From the NCBI GenBank assembly GCA_900549485.1, contig UROG01000035.1, positions 1 through 32,019 of the forward strand: a stretch of DNA of 32,019 nucleotides. The letters run 5' to 3'. Positions 23,236 to 31,930 of the stretch are shown here, one piece after another. Both the position numbers and the translations under genes were made by a program. Numbering within the stretch: the first letter of the stretch is position 1; each line of letters opens with the position of its first letter. This stretch comes from an uncultured Eubacteriales bacterium. GTDB lineage: Bacteria > Bacillota > Clostridia > Oscillospirales > Oscillospiraceae. Under the pieces are notes generated by a model that saw only the letters and a program-made list of their open reading frames with translations, was not told the origin of the DNA and did not search any database.

Positions 23236-23255
23236 TTACCATAAATTGATGGTAA
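23236..23255. promoter_or_regulatory. Palindrome between prfC promoter and start
   Basis: TTACCAT and ATGGTAA are separated by six bases, just downstream of a predicted minus-strand promoter. A regulator could bind here and block prfC transcription, or the RNA could fold as a small stem in the leader. Confidence 0.35.
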
Positions 23256-23260
23256 CAATT

Positions 23261-23289
23261 TATATTATCACAGTATTTTCCAAAAAGCA
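23261..23289 (-). promoter_or_regulatory. Promoter of the prfC operon
   Basis: On the minus strand TTGCTT, 17 bases and TAATAT form a moderate vegetative promoter about 50-75 bases before the prfC start. The -10 box is imperfect. Confidence 0.4.
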
Positions 23290-23294
23290 AAGAA

Positions 23295-23315
23295 AAGTTA
23301 GCTTGTGCATAACTT
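23295..23315 (-). terminator. Weak terminator after the GT-C-like gene
   Basis: On the minus strand AAGTTA and TAACTT form a 6-bp stem with a nine-base loop, followed by TTCTTT. It starts at the last base of the stop codon. It is short and only modestly convincing. Confidence 0.3.
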
Positions 23316-25030
23316 CAGTCCTTTGCATGACTGAGCTTATAGCTTACCTCATTCTCATTGATCCCGTATCCGTATTTTTCCGCGTCGGAATATATCTTCT
23401 CCGGCGGTATGTTCAGCGCCCCGAAGGCCGAGGTCTTTGGAATATAAATATACTCCGGCATTTTTTGCGGATTCATCGAAAAATAAAGCGCAAGACGGGT
23501 ATCCGTCTTTTCGTCAAGCCCCGACAGCCACGCGGAAAACGAGGCGTATGGCATATCCGGTATGAAGTATTCCCACGCCTGCTGCGAATAGATCAGAATA
23601 CTTCCGTCCTCACCCGCGTATTCGGACATATCCGCGCTTATAGAATCGTAGGAGCTTTTGAAATAAGTGTTTGTGATTATTCCCTTTGCCGGACCGCTCT
23701 CCAATCTGCTGTCAAGCATGGCAGGGCTTGCGTCCCAGAAGCAGTGATTTATCTTCACGGTAAGCATCATGGTGCAGAGCAAGGCCACCGGAATAAAACA
23801 AACCGCCGAAAAAGCGCGCTTTTCCCTTCTGCCTGCTCTCTCGTCTATCAGCATGCCGATAAAGATAAGGTTTGCGATATTTACCACAGAAAAGCCGATC
23901 ACGAGGATATCATAGCCCATGTTCGACGTTGAGCAGACGCAGACAGAATAGAACACACCGAGCAGAAAAACGAAGTCGAAAACTGCCCGCGGTTTATTCT
24001 CAAGCAAAAGATACGCGGTAAATCCCAGCGGCAGCAGCGGAAGCATGATACCGTTGAAATTCTTTTCGATAAGCTGCGGGATAAAGAGCAGGAGCCATAT
24101 TGCCGCTGCGGCAGCCGAAAGCGAAGCATAGAAAAGCGTGTGCTTTTTCCTGTTCTTATCAAAAGCAAGCAGCGCCAGCGACGCGGCATAGATCCCGACA
24201 GGCACAAGCACATAGGGGCGGCTCGTCACGATGCAGTAGACATAGTGCTTGAGCATATAGACGACCGAATAGCTCGGATGCTCCGGATCAGAAAACAATC
24301 CCGGAAGGCTTTCGATTATTTCCTTTACGCTTGTGTGAGAAAGCAGGAAAATGACAAACAGCACAAAAACGATGCCTGCGCCTGCCGTAACATATCCCAG
24401 CGCTTTCAGGGAAAACGGTCTGAAGGAGAAGAACTTTTTCCCGCTCCTCCGGTAAAGCGCCCCGTAAGCAATGCAGACGGCGGCATAAAAAAAATATGCT
24501 GCTGCAAGATACGGACAGCACACGACCGCACAGGCAAGGAAGACGCCCGCCGTTATCATATCCGTTTCTCTTTCGTATGACGCGGCGAACGCGCCGCAGA
24601 GGGCAAGCGCGTCTATGGCAATGGTGTTATAGCTGCACGTCATCATGTCAAAGGGAGTGAAGATAAGGAAGAAAACGCTTCCAAGAACGGACAGTGCGCC
24701 GTATTTCTTAAGCCGCAGATACACCGCCGCCGACGCCGCCGAGTGGCAGACGAAGTACATTACCCTCGAGGCAAGCAATATTCCCTCCGTCCCGCCTGTC
24801 GCCGCTCTGAAGGTGCGCACAAACGGGTAAAGGAAAAAGGAGGAAAGCTGTGAGAGATGCCATTCGTCGGTGAAAAGCCTGTCTCCGACGGTCAGGCGGT
24901 TCGCTATGGTGAGGTAAAAGCCCTCATCGTCCCCGCCGAAGCCGTAAGGCAGCTTCCAGAGCATCAGCGCAAGCGACATTGCAAAAAGAGCAAGCCACAC
25001 CGTATTCTGTTTTTTCACATTCACTTTCAT
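23315..25030 (-). CDS. Multi-pass membrane protein, GT-C glycosyltransferase-like
   Basis: The 571-aa integral membrane protein has about 11-12 hydrophobic helices over residues 10-430 and a soluble C-terminal domain (about 435-571). The first extracytoplasmic loop contains GGDDEGFYLTIANRL (32-46); an acidic pair just after helix 1 is the catalytic hallmark of GT-C glycosyltransferases that use lipid-linked sugars. No closer family can be named. The ATG at 25030 has GGGGTG six bases upstream and is preferred to the GTG at 25039. It is the third gene after pcrA and the EamA transporter, with a gap of 19 bases. A role in glycosylating wall polymers or proteins is inference. Confidence 0.65.
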   Translation of the reverse strand: MKVNVKKQNTVWLALFAMSLALMLWKLPYGFGGDDEGFYLTIANRLTVGDRLFTDEWHLSQLSSFFLYPFVRTFRAATGGTEGILLASRVMYFVCHSAASAAVYLRLKKYGALSVLGSVFFLIFTPFDMMTCSYNTIAIDALALCGAFAASYERETDMITAGVFLACAVVCCPYLAAAYFFYAAVCIAYGALYRRSGKKFFSFRPFSLKALGYVTAGAGIVFVLFVIFLLSHTSVKEIIESLPGLFSDPEHPSYSVVYMLKHYVYCIVTSRPYVLVPVGIYAASLALLAFDKNRKKHTLFYASLSAAAAAIWLLLFIPQLIEKNFNGIMLPLLPLGFTAYLLLENKPRAVFDFVFLLGVFYSVCVCSTSNMGYDILVIGFSVVNIANLIFIGMLIDERAGRREKRAFSAVCFIPVALLCTMMLTVKINHCFWDASPAMLDSRLESGPAKGIITNTYFKSSYDSISADMSEYAGEDGSILIYSQQAWEYFIPDMPYASFSAWLSGLDEKTDTRLALYFSMNPQKMPEYIYIPKTSAFGALNIPPEKIYSDAEKYGYGINENEVSYKLSHAKD

Positions 25031-25049
25031 GCGGCTCACCCCGTCATTT

Positions 25050-25934
25050 TCATTGTTTTCTGAGCTTTTTCAGCAGCTCCGTACCCGTTTCCGAGAGCAC
25101 GACCGCGACAAAAATAAGCGCAAAACCGGCAAGCAGGCGCGGCGTGACCTGTTCATGATAGAGAATAACGGAGAAGATCGTCCCGAAGACCGCTTCAAGC
25201 GTCATTATCATCGCCGCGGTGGAGGATGGCGTATATTTCATGCCCCACGCCTGAAGGAAGAAGCACAGCGCCGTACACATCACCGCAAGGTAAAGCACCG
25301 CGAAGATCTGCCCGCTTGCGGGCATGACCGGCGTTCCCTCAAAGGCAAACGTCCCTACAAGGCAGATTACGGCAGCCGTCGAAAATTCCACCGCCGAAAC
25401 ACTGAGCGAATCGCAGCCGGAGATATACTGCTCCATGAGGATTATCTGCAAGGCATAGAAAACACCGCTGAAAATAGTCAGCACATCGCCGGTATTCACT
25501 TCACCGAAGCCCGCGTCAAGCGCGACAAAGCCGATGCCCGCAACGCACAGCACCGCCGCCGCAACATTGTGCAGCCCCGGCTTTCTTTTGTATACGAGCC
25601 ACGCCAGAAACGGCACCATCACGCAGTATGTGGTGGTGAGAAAGGCGTTTTTGCCGGGTGTGGTATATTTAAGCCCGTAGGTCTGGACAATATAGGCGGC
25701 CGCAAGGCAGACGCCTATCAGCACGCTTCCGCGGACGCTTGCCCGGCTCATGCTTCTGAGCCGTTTCCCCGCAAGCGCAAGCAGAAGCACGGCAGAGATC
25801 GTAAATCTCATTGCCAGCACCCACATAACTCCCAGACCGTCTATTGCATTTTTGAGGATAACGAAAGAGCTTCCCCATATTACAGCCGTGGTCAGCAGTG
25901 CAAGTCTGCCCCACAGTCCCATTCTGTTTTTCAT
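25050..25934 (-). CDS. EamA/DMT-family transporter
   Basis: The 294-aa integral membrane protein has ten hydrophobic helices arranged as two EamA repeats (about 8-140 and 150-290). The first starts with LTTAVIWGSSFVILK and the second with VLTIFSGVFYALQIILMEQY. A conserved Glu appears in MTLEAVFGTIFSVILYHEQV near the end, typical of the drug/metabolite transporter superfamily. Substrates of this group vary (amino acids, metabolites, drugs) and cannot be read here. Its ribosome binding site, AAAGGAATGA, overlaps the pcrA stop codon, and the genes are three bases apart, so it is translationally coupled to the helicase. Confidence 0.88.
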   Translation of the reverse strand: MKNRMGLWGRLALLTTAVIWGSSFVILKNAIDGLGVMWVLAMRFTISAVLLLALAGKRLRSMSRASVRGSVLIGVCLAAAYIVQTYGLKYTTPGKNAFLTTTYCVMVPFLAWLVYKRKPGLHNVAAAVLCVAGIGFVALDAGFGEVNTGDVLTIFSGVFYALQIILMEQYISGCDSLSVSAVEFSTAAVICLVGTFAFEGTPVMPASGQIFAVLYLAVMCTALCFFLQAWGMKYTPSSTAAMIMTLEAVFGTIFSVILYHEQVTPRLLAGFALIFVAVVLSETGTELLKKLRKQ

Positions 25935-25937
25935 AAT

Positions 25938-28295
25938 TCATTCCTTTGTCATATACATTGCTGCGGCTCTGAGCATCAGCTTCTTCGTCCCCTGAGAGGC
26001 AAAATTGATCTCCACGAGCCAGTCTCCGCCCATAGGCGACATTTTGGTTATCACGCCCTCGCCGAACGCCTTGTGATGCACATTGTCGCCAAGAGCATAG
26101 TCTGTCCGCACCACCGCCGCAGACGGAGCGCGGGTATAGGCAGGCTTGTACACGGCTTTGACGGCGTACTCCTGCTGTGCCGGTCTTTCACGGTAAGCGT
26201 AGCCCTTGGGTATGTTCTTTTCAATATCATCGTCGTCTATCTCGCTGACGAAGCGCGAGACCCTGTTCACGTTGGTTTTGCCGAAAATCATACGCTGCCG
26301 GGCGCAGAGAAGCTCAAGATGCTCCTTGGCTCTTGTAAGCGCAACATAGCAGAGCCGCCTTTCCTCCTCCATCTCGTCATTATCGCCGATAGCCCTTATG
26401 CCGGGGAAAATAGTCTCCTCCATGCCCACTATATAAACGTAAGGAAACTCAAGCCCCTTTGCCGAGTGCATTGTCATCATGATAACGCCGTCCGCCTCCG
26501 GGTCATAATTGTCCATATCGGTATAGAGCGCGACATTTGCAAGATAGCCGTCAAGCGTCATATCGCCGGATTCCTTCATGAAGGTGATGATACTCGTTTT
26601 AAGCTCACGGACGTTTTCGGCTCTCGTCGTGTCCTCAAGGGTATTTTTCTCCTCAAGCGCACGGATGTACCCGCTCTTTTCAATAAGCTCGTCAAAAAGC
26701 TCATCCGGCGTATGGTCGGCGGAAAAGCTCCTCAGGTCGTTTATTATTCCCGCAAACTGCCGCATACGGATGGCGGGACGCGAAAGCTCAGGATACATAT
26801 CGGCGTTTGAGATGACTGAAAAGAGGCTGCATCCTCTTTCCGCCGCGATCGCACGTGCGGTCTCGATGCTCTTTCCGCCGATCCCGCGCACCGGTGTGTT
26901 GATGATGCGCGCAAGGCGCAGATCGTCGTCGGGAGCGGCGATAACGCAGAGGTACGCCAGAATATCCTTTATCTCGGCGCGGTCAAAAAACCTTGTGCCG
27001 CCGATTATACGGTAAGGTATGCCGCTGCGCTTGAAGGCATATTCAAGCTGGTTCGACTGCGCATTCATGCGGTAGAGTACGGCGCAGTCGCGCCAATTCG
27101 CACCGCCGCTGCGCACAGCCATTATTGACGCCGCAACGCACATTGCCTCCTCTGTCTCGTTGTCCGCAACCGTGAGCCTGAGCTTATCGCCCATATCGGA
27201 GTTCGTCCACAGCTCCTTGCCCTTGCGCCCCGTATTGTGGCGGATGACCGAGTTTGCCGCAGAAAGAATATGCCCGGTGGAGCGGTAATTGCGCTCAAGA
27301 CGTATCGTGCGGCAGCCCTTGTACTGCTCCTCAAAGCTCAGAATATTCTCAATGCTTGCGCCGCGGAATTTATATATGCTCTGATCGTCGTCGCCGACGA
27401 CGCAGAGATTGCCGCGTCCGCCCGCAAGGAGCGAGGCAAGCAGATACTGAAGGTGGTTCGTATCCTGATACTCGTCTATAAGGACGTATTCAAACCTTCT
27501 CTGCCAATAGTCCCTGACATCCTCATGCTGTTCAAGCAGAACGACCGTGTTGTATATAAGATCGTCAAAATCCATTGCTCCTGCGGCAAAGAGGCGGCGC
27601 ATATACTCAACATAGAACTCTCCCAGCTTTATCGAGCGTATGTCCCCGGACAGCCTTGCGCATTTCAGATACTCCTCCGCGCCGATCTTTTCGTCTTTTG
27701 CACGGCTCACCGCCGCGAGCGCCGCCTTGTGCGGCAGGAGCTTTTCGTCGATATCCATGTCCTTGAGGATATGCTTTGCAACGGTCTGGCTGTCTGAGGT
27801 ATCGTAGATCGTGAATGAAGCCGGATAGCCTATCCTCTCCGCGTCGCGGCGGAGGATTCTGACACAGGCGGAATGGAAGGTACACGCCCATATGTCGTTT
27901 GCCGCGTCCCCAAGCATATCCCCGAGACGCGTTTTAAGCTCATCCGCCGCCTTGTTGGTAAAGGTGATGGCAAGGATCCGCCACGGTTCAACACGGTCGA
28001 GCGCGGCATACGGCACGGCGTCCTCACTGTCGGATCTGAGCAGTTCAAGCGCCCTTTTATCCGCACACATCGGCAGTTCATCGCTGTCTGACGCTCTGCC
28101 GAAGGTCAGCAAATTTGCGATACGGTTTATAAGCACGGTGGTCTTGCCGCTCCCCGCGCCTGCAAGTATAAGCAACGGCCCCTCCGTGGCCATGACCGCC
28201 TTTAACTGCATTTCGTTGAGCTTGGAAAAACGGTTTTCGATAAACCGCCTGCGCTGTTCGATATATTCTTTTTCAAATCCATTTTTTTCAGTCAT
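25938..28295 (-). CDS. pcrA: ATP-dependent DNA helicase PcrA/UvrD
   Basis: This is a superfamily 1A 3'-5' helicase of 785 aa, used in nucleotide excision repair and in clearing replication and transcription conflicts. Motifs in order: Q30 in LNEMQLKAV, Walker A GAGSGKTT (46-53), LAITFTNKAADEL (Ia), VLIDEYQDTNHLQY (II), VVGDDDQSIYKFRGA (III), RLERNYRST (IV) and TMHSAKGLEFPYVYIVG (V), then VALTRAKEHL (VI). Between motifs I and Ia there is an insertion of about 40 residues, as in related clostridial helicases. The C-terminal GDNVHHKAFGEGVI segment is the Tudor-like RNA polymerase-binding domain. The ATG at 28295 has no ribosome binding site and follows a -10 box by seven bases. Downstream genes are eamA and the GT-C-like gene. 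Confidence 0.94.
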   Translation of the reverse strand: MTEKNGFEKEYIEQRRRFIENRFSKLNEMQLKAVMATEGPLLILAGAGSGKTTVLINRIANLLTFGRASDSDELPMCADKRALELLRSDSEDAVPYAALDRVEPWRILAITFTNKAADELKTRLGDMLGDAANDIWACTFHSACVRILRRDAERIGYPASFTIYDTSDSQTVAKHILKDMDIDEKLLPHKAALAAVSRAKDEKIGAEEYLKCARLSGDIRSIKLGEFYVEYMRRLFAAGAMDFDDLIYNTVVLLEQHEDVRDYWQRRFEYVLIDEYQDTNHLQYLLASLLAGGRGNLCVVGDDDQSIYKFRGASIENILSFEEQYKGCRTIRLERNYRSTGHILSAANSVIRHNTGRKGKELWTNSDMGDKLRLTVADNETEEAMCVAASIMAVRSGGANWRDCAVLYRMNAQSNQLEYAFKRSGIPYRIIGGTRFFDRAEIKDILAYLCVIAAPDDDLRLARIINTPVRGIGGKSIETARAIAAERGCSLFSVISNADMYPELSRPAIRMRQFAGIINDLRSFSADHTPDELFDELIEKSGYIRALEEKNTLEDTTRAENVRELKTSIITFMKESGDMTLDGYLANVALYTDMDNYDPEADGVIMMTMHSAKGLEFPYVYIVGMEETIFPGIRAIGDNDEMEEERRLCYVALTRAKEHLELLCARQRMIFGKTNVNRVSRFVSEIDDDDIEKNIPKGYAYRERPAQQEYAVKAVYKPAYTRAPSAAVVRTDYALGDNVHHKAFGEGVITKMSPMGGDWLVEINFASQGTKKLMLRAAAMYMTKE

Positions 28296-28302
28296 AAAGG
28301 TA

Positions 28303-28331
28303 ATTTTATCACACTGTATACAATTTAACAA
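28303..28331 (-). promoter_or_regulatory. Promoter of pcrA, predicting a leaderless transcript
   Basis: On the minus strand TTGTTA (28326-28331), 17 bases and TAAAAT (28303-28308) stand only seven bases before the pcrA ATG. Transcription should then begin at or next to the start codon, which matches the lack of a Shine-Dalgarno sequence. Confidence 0.5.
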
Positions 28332-28376
28332 GTTTTTTTAATAAGCATAAAGGGAATAACCGCCTCTCTCTCCGTA

Positions 28377-28406
28377 TTGACAAAGCGCCGTTTTTTGGAG
28401 TACTAT
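28377..28406 (+). promoter_or_regulatory. Promoter of the GH25 operon
   Basis: A perfect TTGACA (28377-28382), 18 bases and TACTAT (28401-28406) read towards the lysozyme gene. The promoter is divergent from that of pcrA, about 45 bases away. Confidence 0.55.
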
Positions 28407-28428
28407 ATTAAACTAAGCAAAGGTGAGT

Positions 28429-28459
28429 CAAGCCTTATGCTTTAACAAGCCTTATGCTT
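28429..28459 (+). repeat. Tandem direct repeat in the GH25 leader
   Basis: The 14-base unit CAAGCCTTATGCTT occurs at 28429-28442 and 28446-28459, a 17-base period. The first unit contains ATG-CTT, followed by TAA, a two-codon frame that has AGGTGA ten bases upstream. The second unit's ATG is in frame with the lysozyme gene. Confidence 0.7.
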
Positions 28460-28477
28460 ATGATTAGGAAAATTGCC

Positions 28478-29680
28478 ATGAATCAGTCCCCTAAGAAGAA
28501 AATTGCAAAGCTTTTCTCCCCGGAATATGACAAGCTCTGGATGATACTCCTGCCGTGCATCACAATATGCTGCTGCGTGATCATTCTCGCGCCGCAGGTG
28601 TCCGCGCTGATCGGGTACGCAAAGGCCGGAAACGCGCCTGCGGAGCCGGCGGTATCTGCTGGAGAGAGCACCGTTCTGAAGCTCACGGCAAGCTCCTTTG
28701 AGCGCGACATGGATATCGTGGTGTGCGACGGGGACAGCAACGTCGTCACCGGAGTGCAGTTTGCCATATCGGTCACATATCCGGACGGTGATACCGTGGA
28801 ATACAGAACGCGGACGGACGGGCGCTGCTACATAGTCGAGCTAAGCCCCGGTGAATACAGCGTCAGTATGACCGGCGGCGACGGCTATGCCGCCGCGCCC
28901 GTAAAGTGCATCGTCAATGACACTGCCGTATACGCGCCGGTGCAGGATGAAAGCAGCGGCGGTTGGAAAACGGAAAACGGGCGCACATACTATTACGGAA
29001 GCGACGGTCGAAAGGAAACCGGACTTAAAAAAATAGGCGGCAAGCTCTATTATTTCAATGAGCGCGGCGAAAAGGCGCGCACCCTCGGCATTGACGTTTC
29101 CTGCTTCAACGGCCGTATCAACTGGAACGCCGTGAAAGCACAGGGCATTGAATTTGTCATCATCCGCGTCGGCGGGCGCGGATGGTCGAGCGGGCGTGTT
29201 TATGAGGATACGTTCCTGCGGGAATATCTGGCGGGTGCGCGCAAAGCCGGTCTCGAAACGGGAGTGTATTTTTACTCCACCGCCGTCAGTGCGACCGAGG
29301 CCGTTCACGAGGCCGGTACCGTTCTGGAAAAGCTCAAGGGAATGCAGCTTGAATACCCCGTATATATAGACATGGAATTTTCCGGCGATTACCCTCATGG
29401 CCGCGCCGATCTGCTTTCGGTGTCGGAAAGGGTCGGTATTGCTGACGCGTTCTGCCGCACGGTGATGCGCGGAGGATACGCTGCGGGTATCTATACAAGC
29501 GAATATTACATGACCTATTGCATGAATTATCATTCCGTTTCCCAATATTCCTATTGGCTGGCGAACTACTCAAGCGGCGCCATGCCCGCGTTCTCCGGAC
29601 GCTACGATATCTGGCAGTTCACCAACAGCGGTCAGCTTGCCGGTATATGCGGCACCGTTGATTTCAACGCAATTTTCTGA
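28478..29680 (+). CDS. GH25 family lysozyme (N-acetylmuramidase), membrane-anchored
   Basis: The 400-aa protein is predicted to cut the MurNAc-GlcNAc bond of peptidoglycan. A single hydrophobic segment (20-44) is a signal peptide or anchor. A beta-rich domain (about 65-155), like the prealbumin/SpaA-type folds of surface proteins, follows. Two short Tyr/Gly-rich repeats resembling choline/cell-wall-binding motifs cover about 160-198 (GGWKTENGRTYYYGSDGRKE). The GH25 barrel is at 203-400: GIDVSCFNG (204-212), catalytic Glu300 in YIDMEF, and VDFNAIF at the end. The ATG at 28478 is chosen for AGGAA seven bases upstream; in-frame ATGs at 28454 and 28460 lack one. It heads a plus-strand run with the FliB-like and SGNH-like genes. 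Cell-wall remodelling is the likely role. Confidence 0.88.
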   Translation: MNQSPKKKIAKLFSPEYDKLWMILLPCITICCCVIILAPQVSALIGYAKAGNAPAEPAVSAGESTVLKLTASSFERDMDIVVCDGDSNVVTGVQFAISVTYPDGDTVEYRTRTDGRCYIVELSPGEYSVSMTGGDGYAAAPVKCIVNDTAVYAPVQDESSGGWKTENGRTYYYGSDGRKETGLKKIGGKLYYFNERGEKARTLGIDVSCFNGRINWNAVKAQGIEFVIIRVGGRGWSSGRVYEDTFLREYLAGARKAGLETGVYFYSTAVSATEAVHEAGTVLEKLKGMQLEYPVYIDMEFSGDYPHGRADLLSVSERVGIADAFCRTVMRGGYAAGIYTSEYYMTYCMNYHSVSQYSYWLANYSSGAMPAFSGRYDIWQFTNSGQLAGICGTVDFNAIF

Positions 29681-29699
29681 TGACCGGCGGTGATGTCAG

Positions 29700-30617
29700 A
29701 TTAAATACATATACCCCGATTACATGGATGCTTTCCGCTGCATTGCGGATAAATGCAGGCACAGCTGCTGCGTCGGCTGGGAGATAGACATTGACAGCGA
29801 AAGCGCCGCACGCTTCCTCTCCGTCGGGGGCAGGCTCGGCGAAAAGCTTAAAAGCAGTATCTCCGTCACGCCCACGCCGCATTTTATTCTCGGCAAGGAT
29901 GAGCGCTGTCCTTTTCTTGAAAAAAACGGGCTTTGCGAGCTGATACTTGAGCTTGGCGATGACTGCCTCTGCGATATATGCGCGGAACACCCGCGGTTTT
30001 ATAATGAATTTGACGGCCGCCTCGAATATGGCATCGGGATGTGCTGTGAGGAAGCTGTGCGGCTGCTTGTCGGCGGAAAGGAACCCGTGCGGCTCATATG
30101 TGCCGACGACGGCAGCGTAGGCGGCGACGAAACGCCGCCGCTGATAACTCTGAGAGACGCTATTCTCTCGCGCCTTAACGGCGTCGGATCATTCGCGGAA
30201 CGCATGGCTGACACGCTTTTTCTTGCCGGAAGAAGACCGTTTTCATTCTCCCCCGCCGCGGCGGCAGAGTTTTATCTCGGTCTGGAGCGCATGGACGAGA
30301 GCTGGACGGCGCTTCTGTGCGAAATGAGCGGACACGTCTCCGCCCCGGCGCTGAATGAAAGACTGGACGATATAAGATACACGCGCATGGCGCACTATTT
30401 TATTTTCCGCCACTTTGCCTCAGCCGAGGATCATTACGACGCCGCCGATACCCTTGTCTTTGCCTTCCTCGCCGTAATGACGGTATGCTTTCTCGATCAG
30501 CTCGGTCATGCAGAGGATGCGCTTCGTCTTTTCAGCGCAGAAATAGAATATTCCGATGAGAACGTCGCTTTAATAAAGGAAGCGATCCGGTACGGGCAAT
30601 TGATAACATACAATTAA
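29700..30617 (+). CDS. FliB-like Cys-rich protein (flagellin lysine N-methylase family), possible ATT start
   Basis: The product matches the FliB family of Cys-rich proteins, which methylate lysines of flagellin in some enterics and are widespread in Clostridia with unknown targets. Near the N-terminus is FRCIADKCRHSCCVGWEIDI, then RCPFLEKNGLCEL, CLCDICAEHPRFYNEF and GMCCEEA, the Cys set thought to bind a metal centre. The usual family N-terminus, a KY-x-x-P-D-Y segment, is encoded just before the first ATG (29724), but the only candidate start there is ATT at 29700, six bases after GGTGAT. That would give 305 aa; the ATG gives 297 and has no ribosome binding site. No flagellar genes are nearby. 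It is 19 bases after the lysozyme gene. Confidence 0.72.
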   Translation: MKYIYPDYMDAFRCIADKCRHSCCVGWEIDIDSESAARFLSVGGRLGEKLKSSISVTPTPHFILGKDERCPFLEKNGLCELILELGDDCLCDICAEHPRFYNEFDGRLEYGIGMCCEEAVRLLVGGKEPVRLICADDGSVGGDETPPLITLRDAILSRLNGVGSFAERMADTLFLAGRRPFSFSPAAAAEFYLGLERMDESWTALLCEMSGHVSAPALNERLDDIRYTRMAHYFIFRHFASAEDHYDAADTLVFAFLAVMTVCFLDQLGHAEDALRLFSAEIEYSDENVALIKEAIRYGQLITYN

Positions 30618-30639
30618 TAATTATAAAAGGAGAAAAAAG

Positions 30640-31845
30640 ATGTCATCCGGAAAACATAAGAAAAACAGCAGGGCAAATTCGGTAATTCTCGCCATTGTTC
30701 TGGTGCTTGTGATCATTGTGGCGGCGGGTATCTTCCTTGTCGCAAAGATCCAGAACGTGAAGGACGCCCCCATTCCCGCCCCCACGGAGGAGCCTGCCGC
30801 GACGCCGGCAGTACCCACGCCGGAGCCTACCCTTTCCCCCGAGGAGCTGAAAAAGCTGGAGGAGGCCGCCCTTGCGGAGGCTGCGGCAAAGGACGCGGAA
30901 GCCGCCAAATACAGCTTTTATCAGAAGCTTGAAAACGGCTATGGCACCGATATTCTCATACTCGGCGATTCAACGGCGGCGGACGCGGATTTCAGCGCGC
31001 TTTCCGAGCATTTGCAGAGCAAATACCTTTCCGCTTCCGGCAGCGCAGTCAACGTGGTCAACCTTGCAAACGCCGACGGCAATCTTCTGTGCGACGTTCT
31101 GCGCGTCAATGAGATGCCAGATAAGCCGGATTATGACCTCGCAATACTTTGCTACGGTCATAACGACTCCGGCAATGATGTAACACAGAATTTTGAATCT
31201 CTTATCGTGGCGCTGAAAAGCAGGTTCCCCGACTGCTCGATCATCTGCACGATTGAACCGGGCTTCCACGCGATAACCACAGAGCTTCAGGCAATGACGG
31301 ACGTGTGCAGCGCACACCATGTTCCCGTTATAAACCTGTTTTCCGAATTTTACGACAAGGGCGCCGATTCGTACTTTGACTACTTTGACAGTTCTCAGAC
31401 TTCTCTTGGCGAAAAGGGCATTGATGAATGGAACACGCTTCTTTGCGCTCTTATAGACGAAAATGTCGCCCAGTCCACCGGAAAGATGGACGACAGACCG
31501 ATGATCTCAAGAAAGTCCGAAAAAATGGCAAAGCTGCGTTTCATCCCGATCGACGACGTGCGCGTTTCACGCACGGACGACACAAGCTATTCTCTTGATT
31601 TCAAGGCAAAGGGCGCCTCGTACATTCTGCATAAGCAGGACGTCGGCGGCAGCGACGTAAAGGTCATCGCGGACGATATCCTTTATCAGTTCGGCAAGCC
31701 ATGCGGGGTGAAGACCCCTGACGGAAGCTACATAATCCCCATTTATGAGGAGCTGTCCTGCGAAAGGGATTTTACAATTACCTTCTCAAGCAAAGAGCTT
31801 GCAGACGGTCTCGAAGGCTTCTATCTTATTGAAAGCAGCGATTGA
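30640..31845 (+). CDS. Membrane-anchored SGNH-like protein with Pro-rich linker, catalytic His missing
   Basis: The 401-aa protein has an N-terminal membrane anchor (14-36), a Pro/Ala/Glu/Thr-rich wall-spanning linker (42-70), an Ala/Glu-rich helix (71-90), an SGNH domain (about 95-275) and a beta-rich C-terminal domain (about 295-401) that I do not recognise. Block I is LGDSTA with Ser111. Block III is GHND (173-176). At the position of the DxxH pair there is DSSQ (250-253), so Gln stands for the catalytic His. An esterase of wall polymers is the family expectation, but activity is doubtful. AAAGGAG precedes the ATG. The gene ends the plus-strand run, followed by a strong hairpin (31891-31930). 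Confidence 0.7.
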   Translation: MSSGKHKKNSRANSVILAIVLVLVIIVAAGIFLVAKIQNVKDAPIPAPTEEPAATPAVPTPEPTLSPEELKKLEEAALAEAAAKDAEAAKYSFYQKLENGYGTDILILGDSTAADADFSALSEHLQSKYLSASGSAVNVVNLANADGNLLCDVLRVNEMPDKPDYDLAILCYGHNDSGNDVTQNFESLIVALKSRFPDCSIICTIEPGFHAITTELQAMTDVCSAHHVPVINLFSEFYDKGADSYFDYFDSSQTSLGEKGIDEWNTLLCALIDENVAQSTGKMDDRPMISRKSEKMAKLRFIPIDDVRVSRTDDTSYSLDFKAKGASYILHKQDVGGSDVKVIADDILYQFGKPCGVKTPDGSYIIPIYEELSCERDFTITFSSKELADGLEGFYLIESSD

Positions 31846-31890
31846 AGCTGATAACAAAAGCATACGGTTTCCGAACCTCAATCAAGCACG

Positions 31891-31930
31891 AGTTGAAAGC
31901 GCACCGGCAAAAGCCGGTGCGCTTTCAACT
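31891..31930 (+). terminator. Strong hairpin after the last SGNH-like gene
   Basis: AGTTGAAAGCGCACCGGC (31891-31908) pairs perfectly over 18 bases with 31913-31930 around an AAAA loop. No T-run follows; repeat copy C begins at the base of the stem with CTGACTGTCAAAAAA. Confidence 0.65.

Noticed and set aside
25029..26810. A 593-codon plus-strand frame antisense to the EamA and pcrA genes
   Set aside because: Low-complexity, His/Arg-rich translation with no motifs, opposite two clear genes; a shadow frame.
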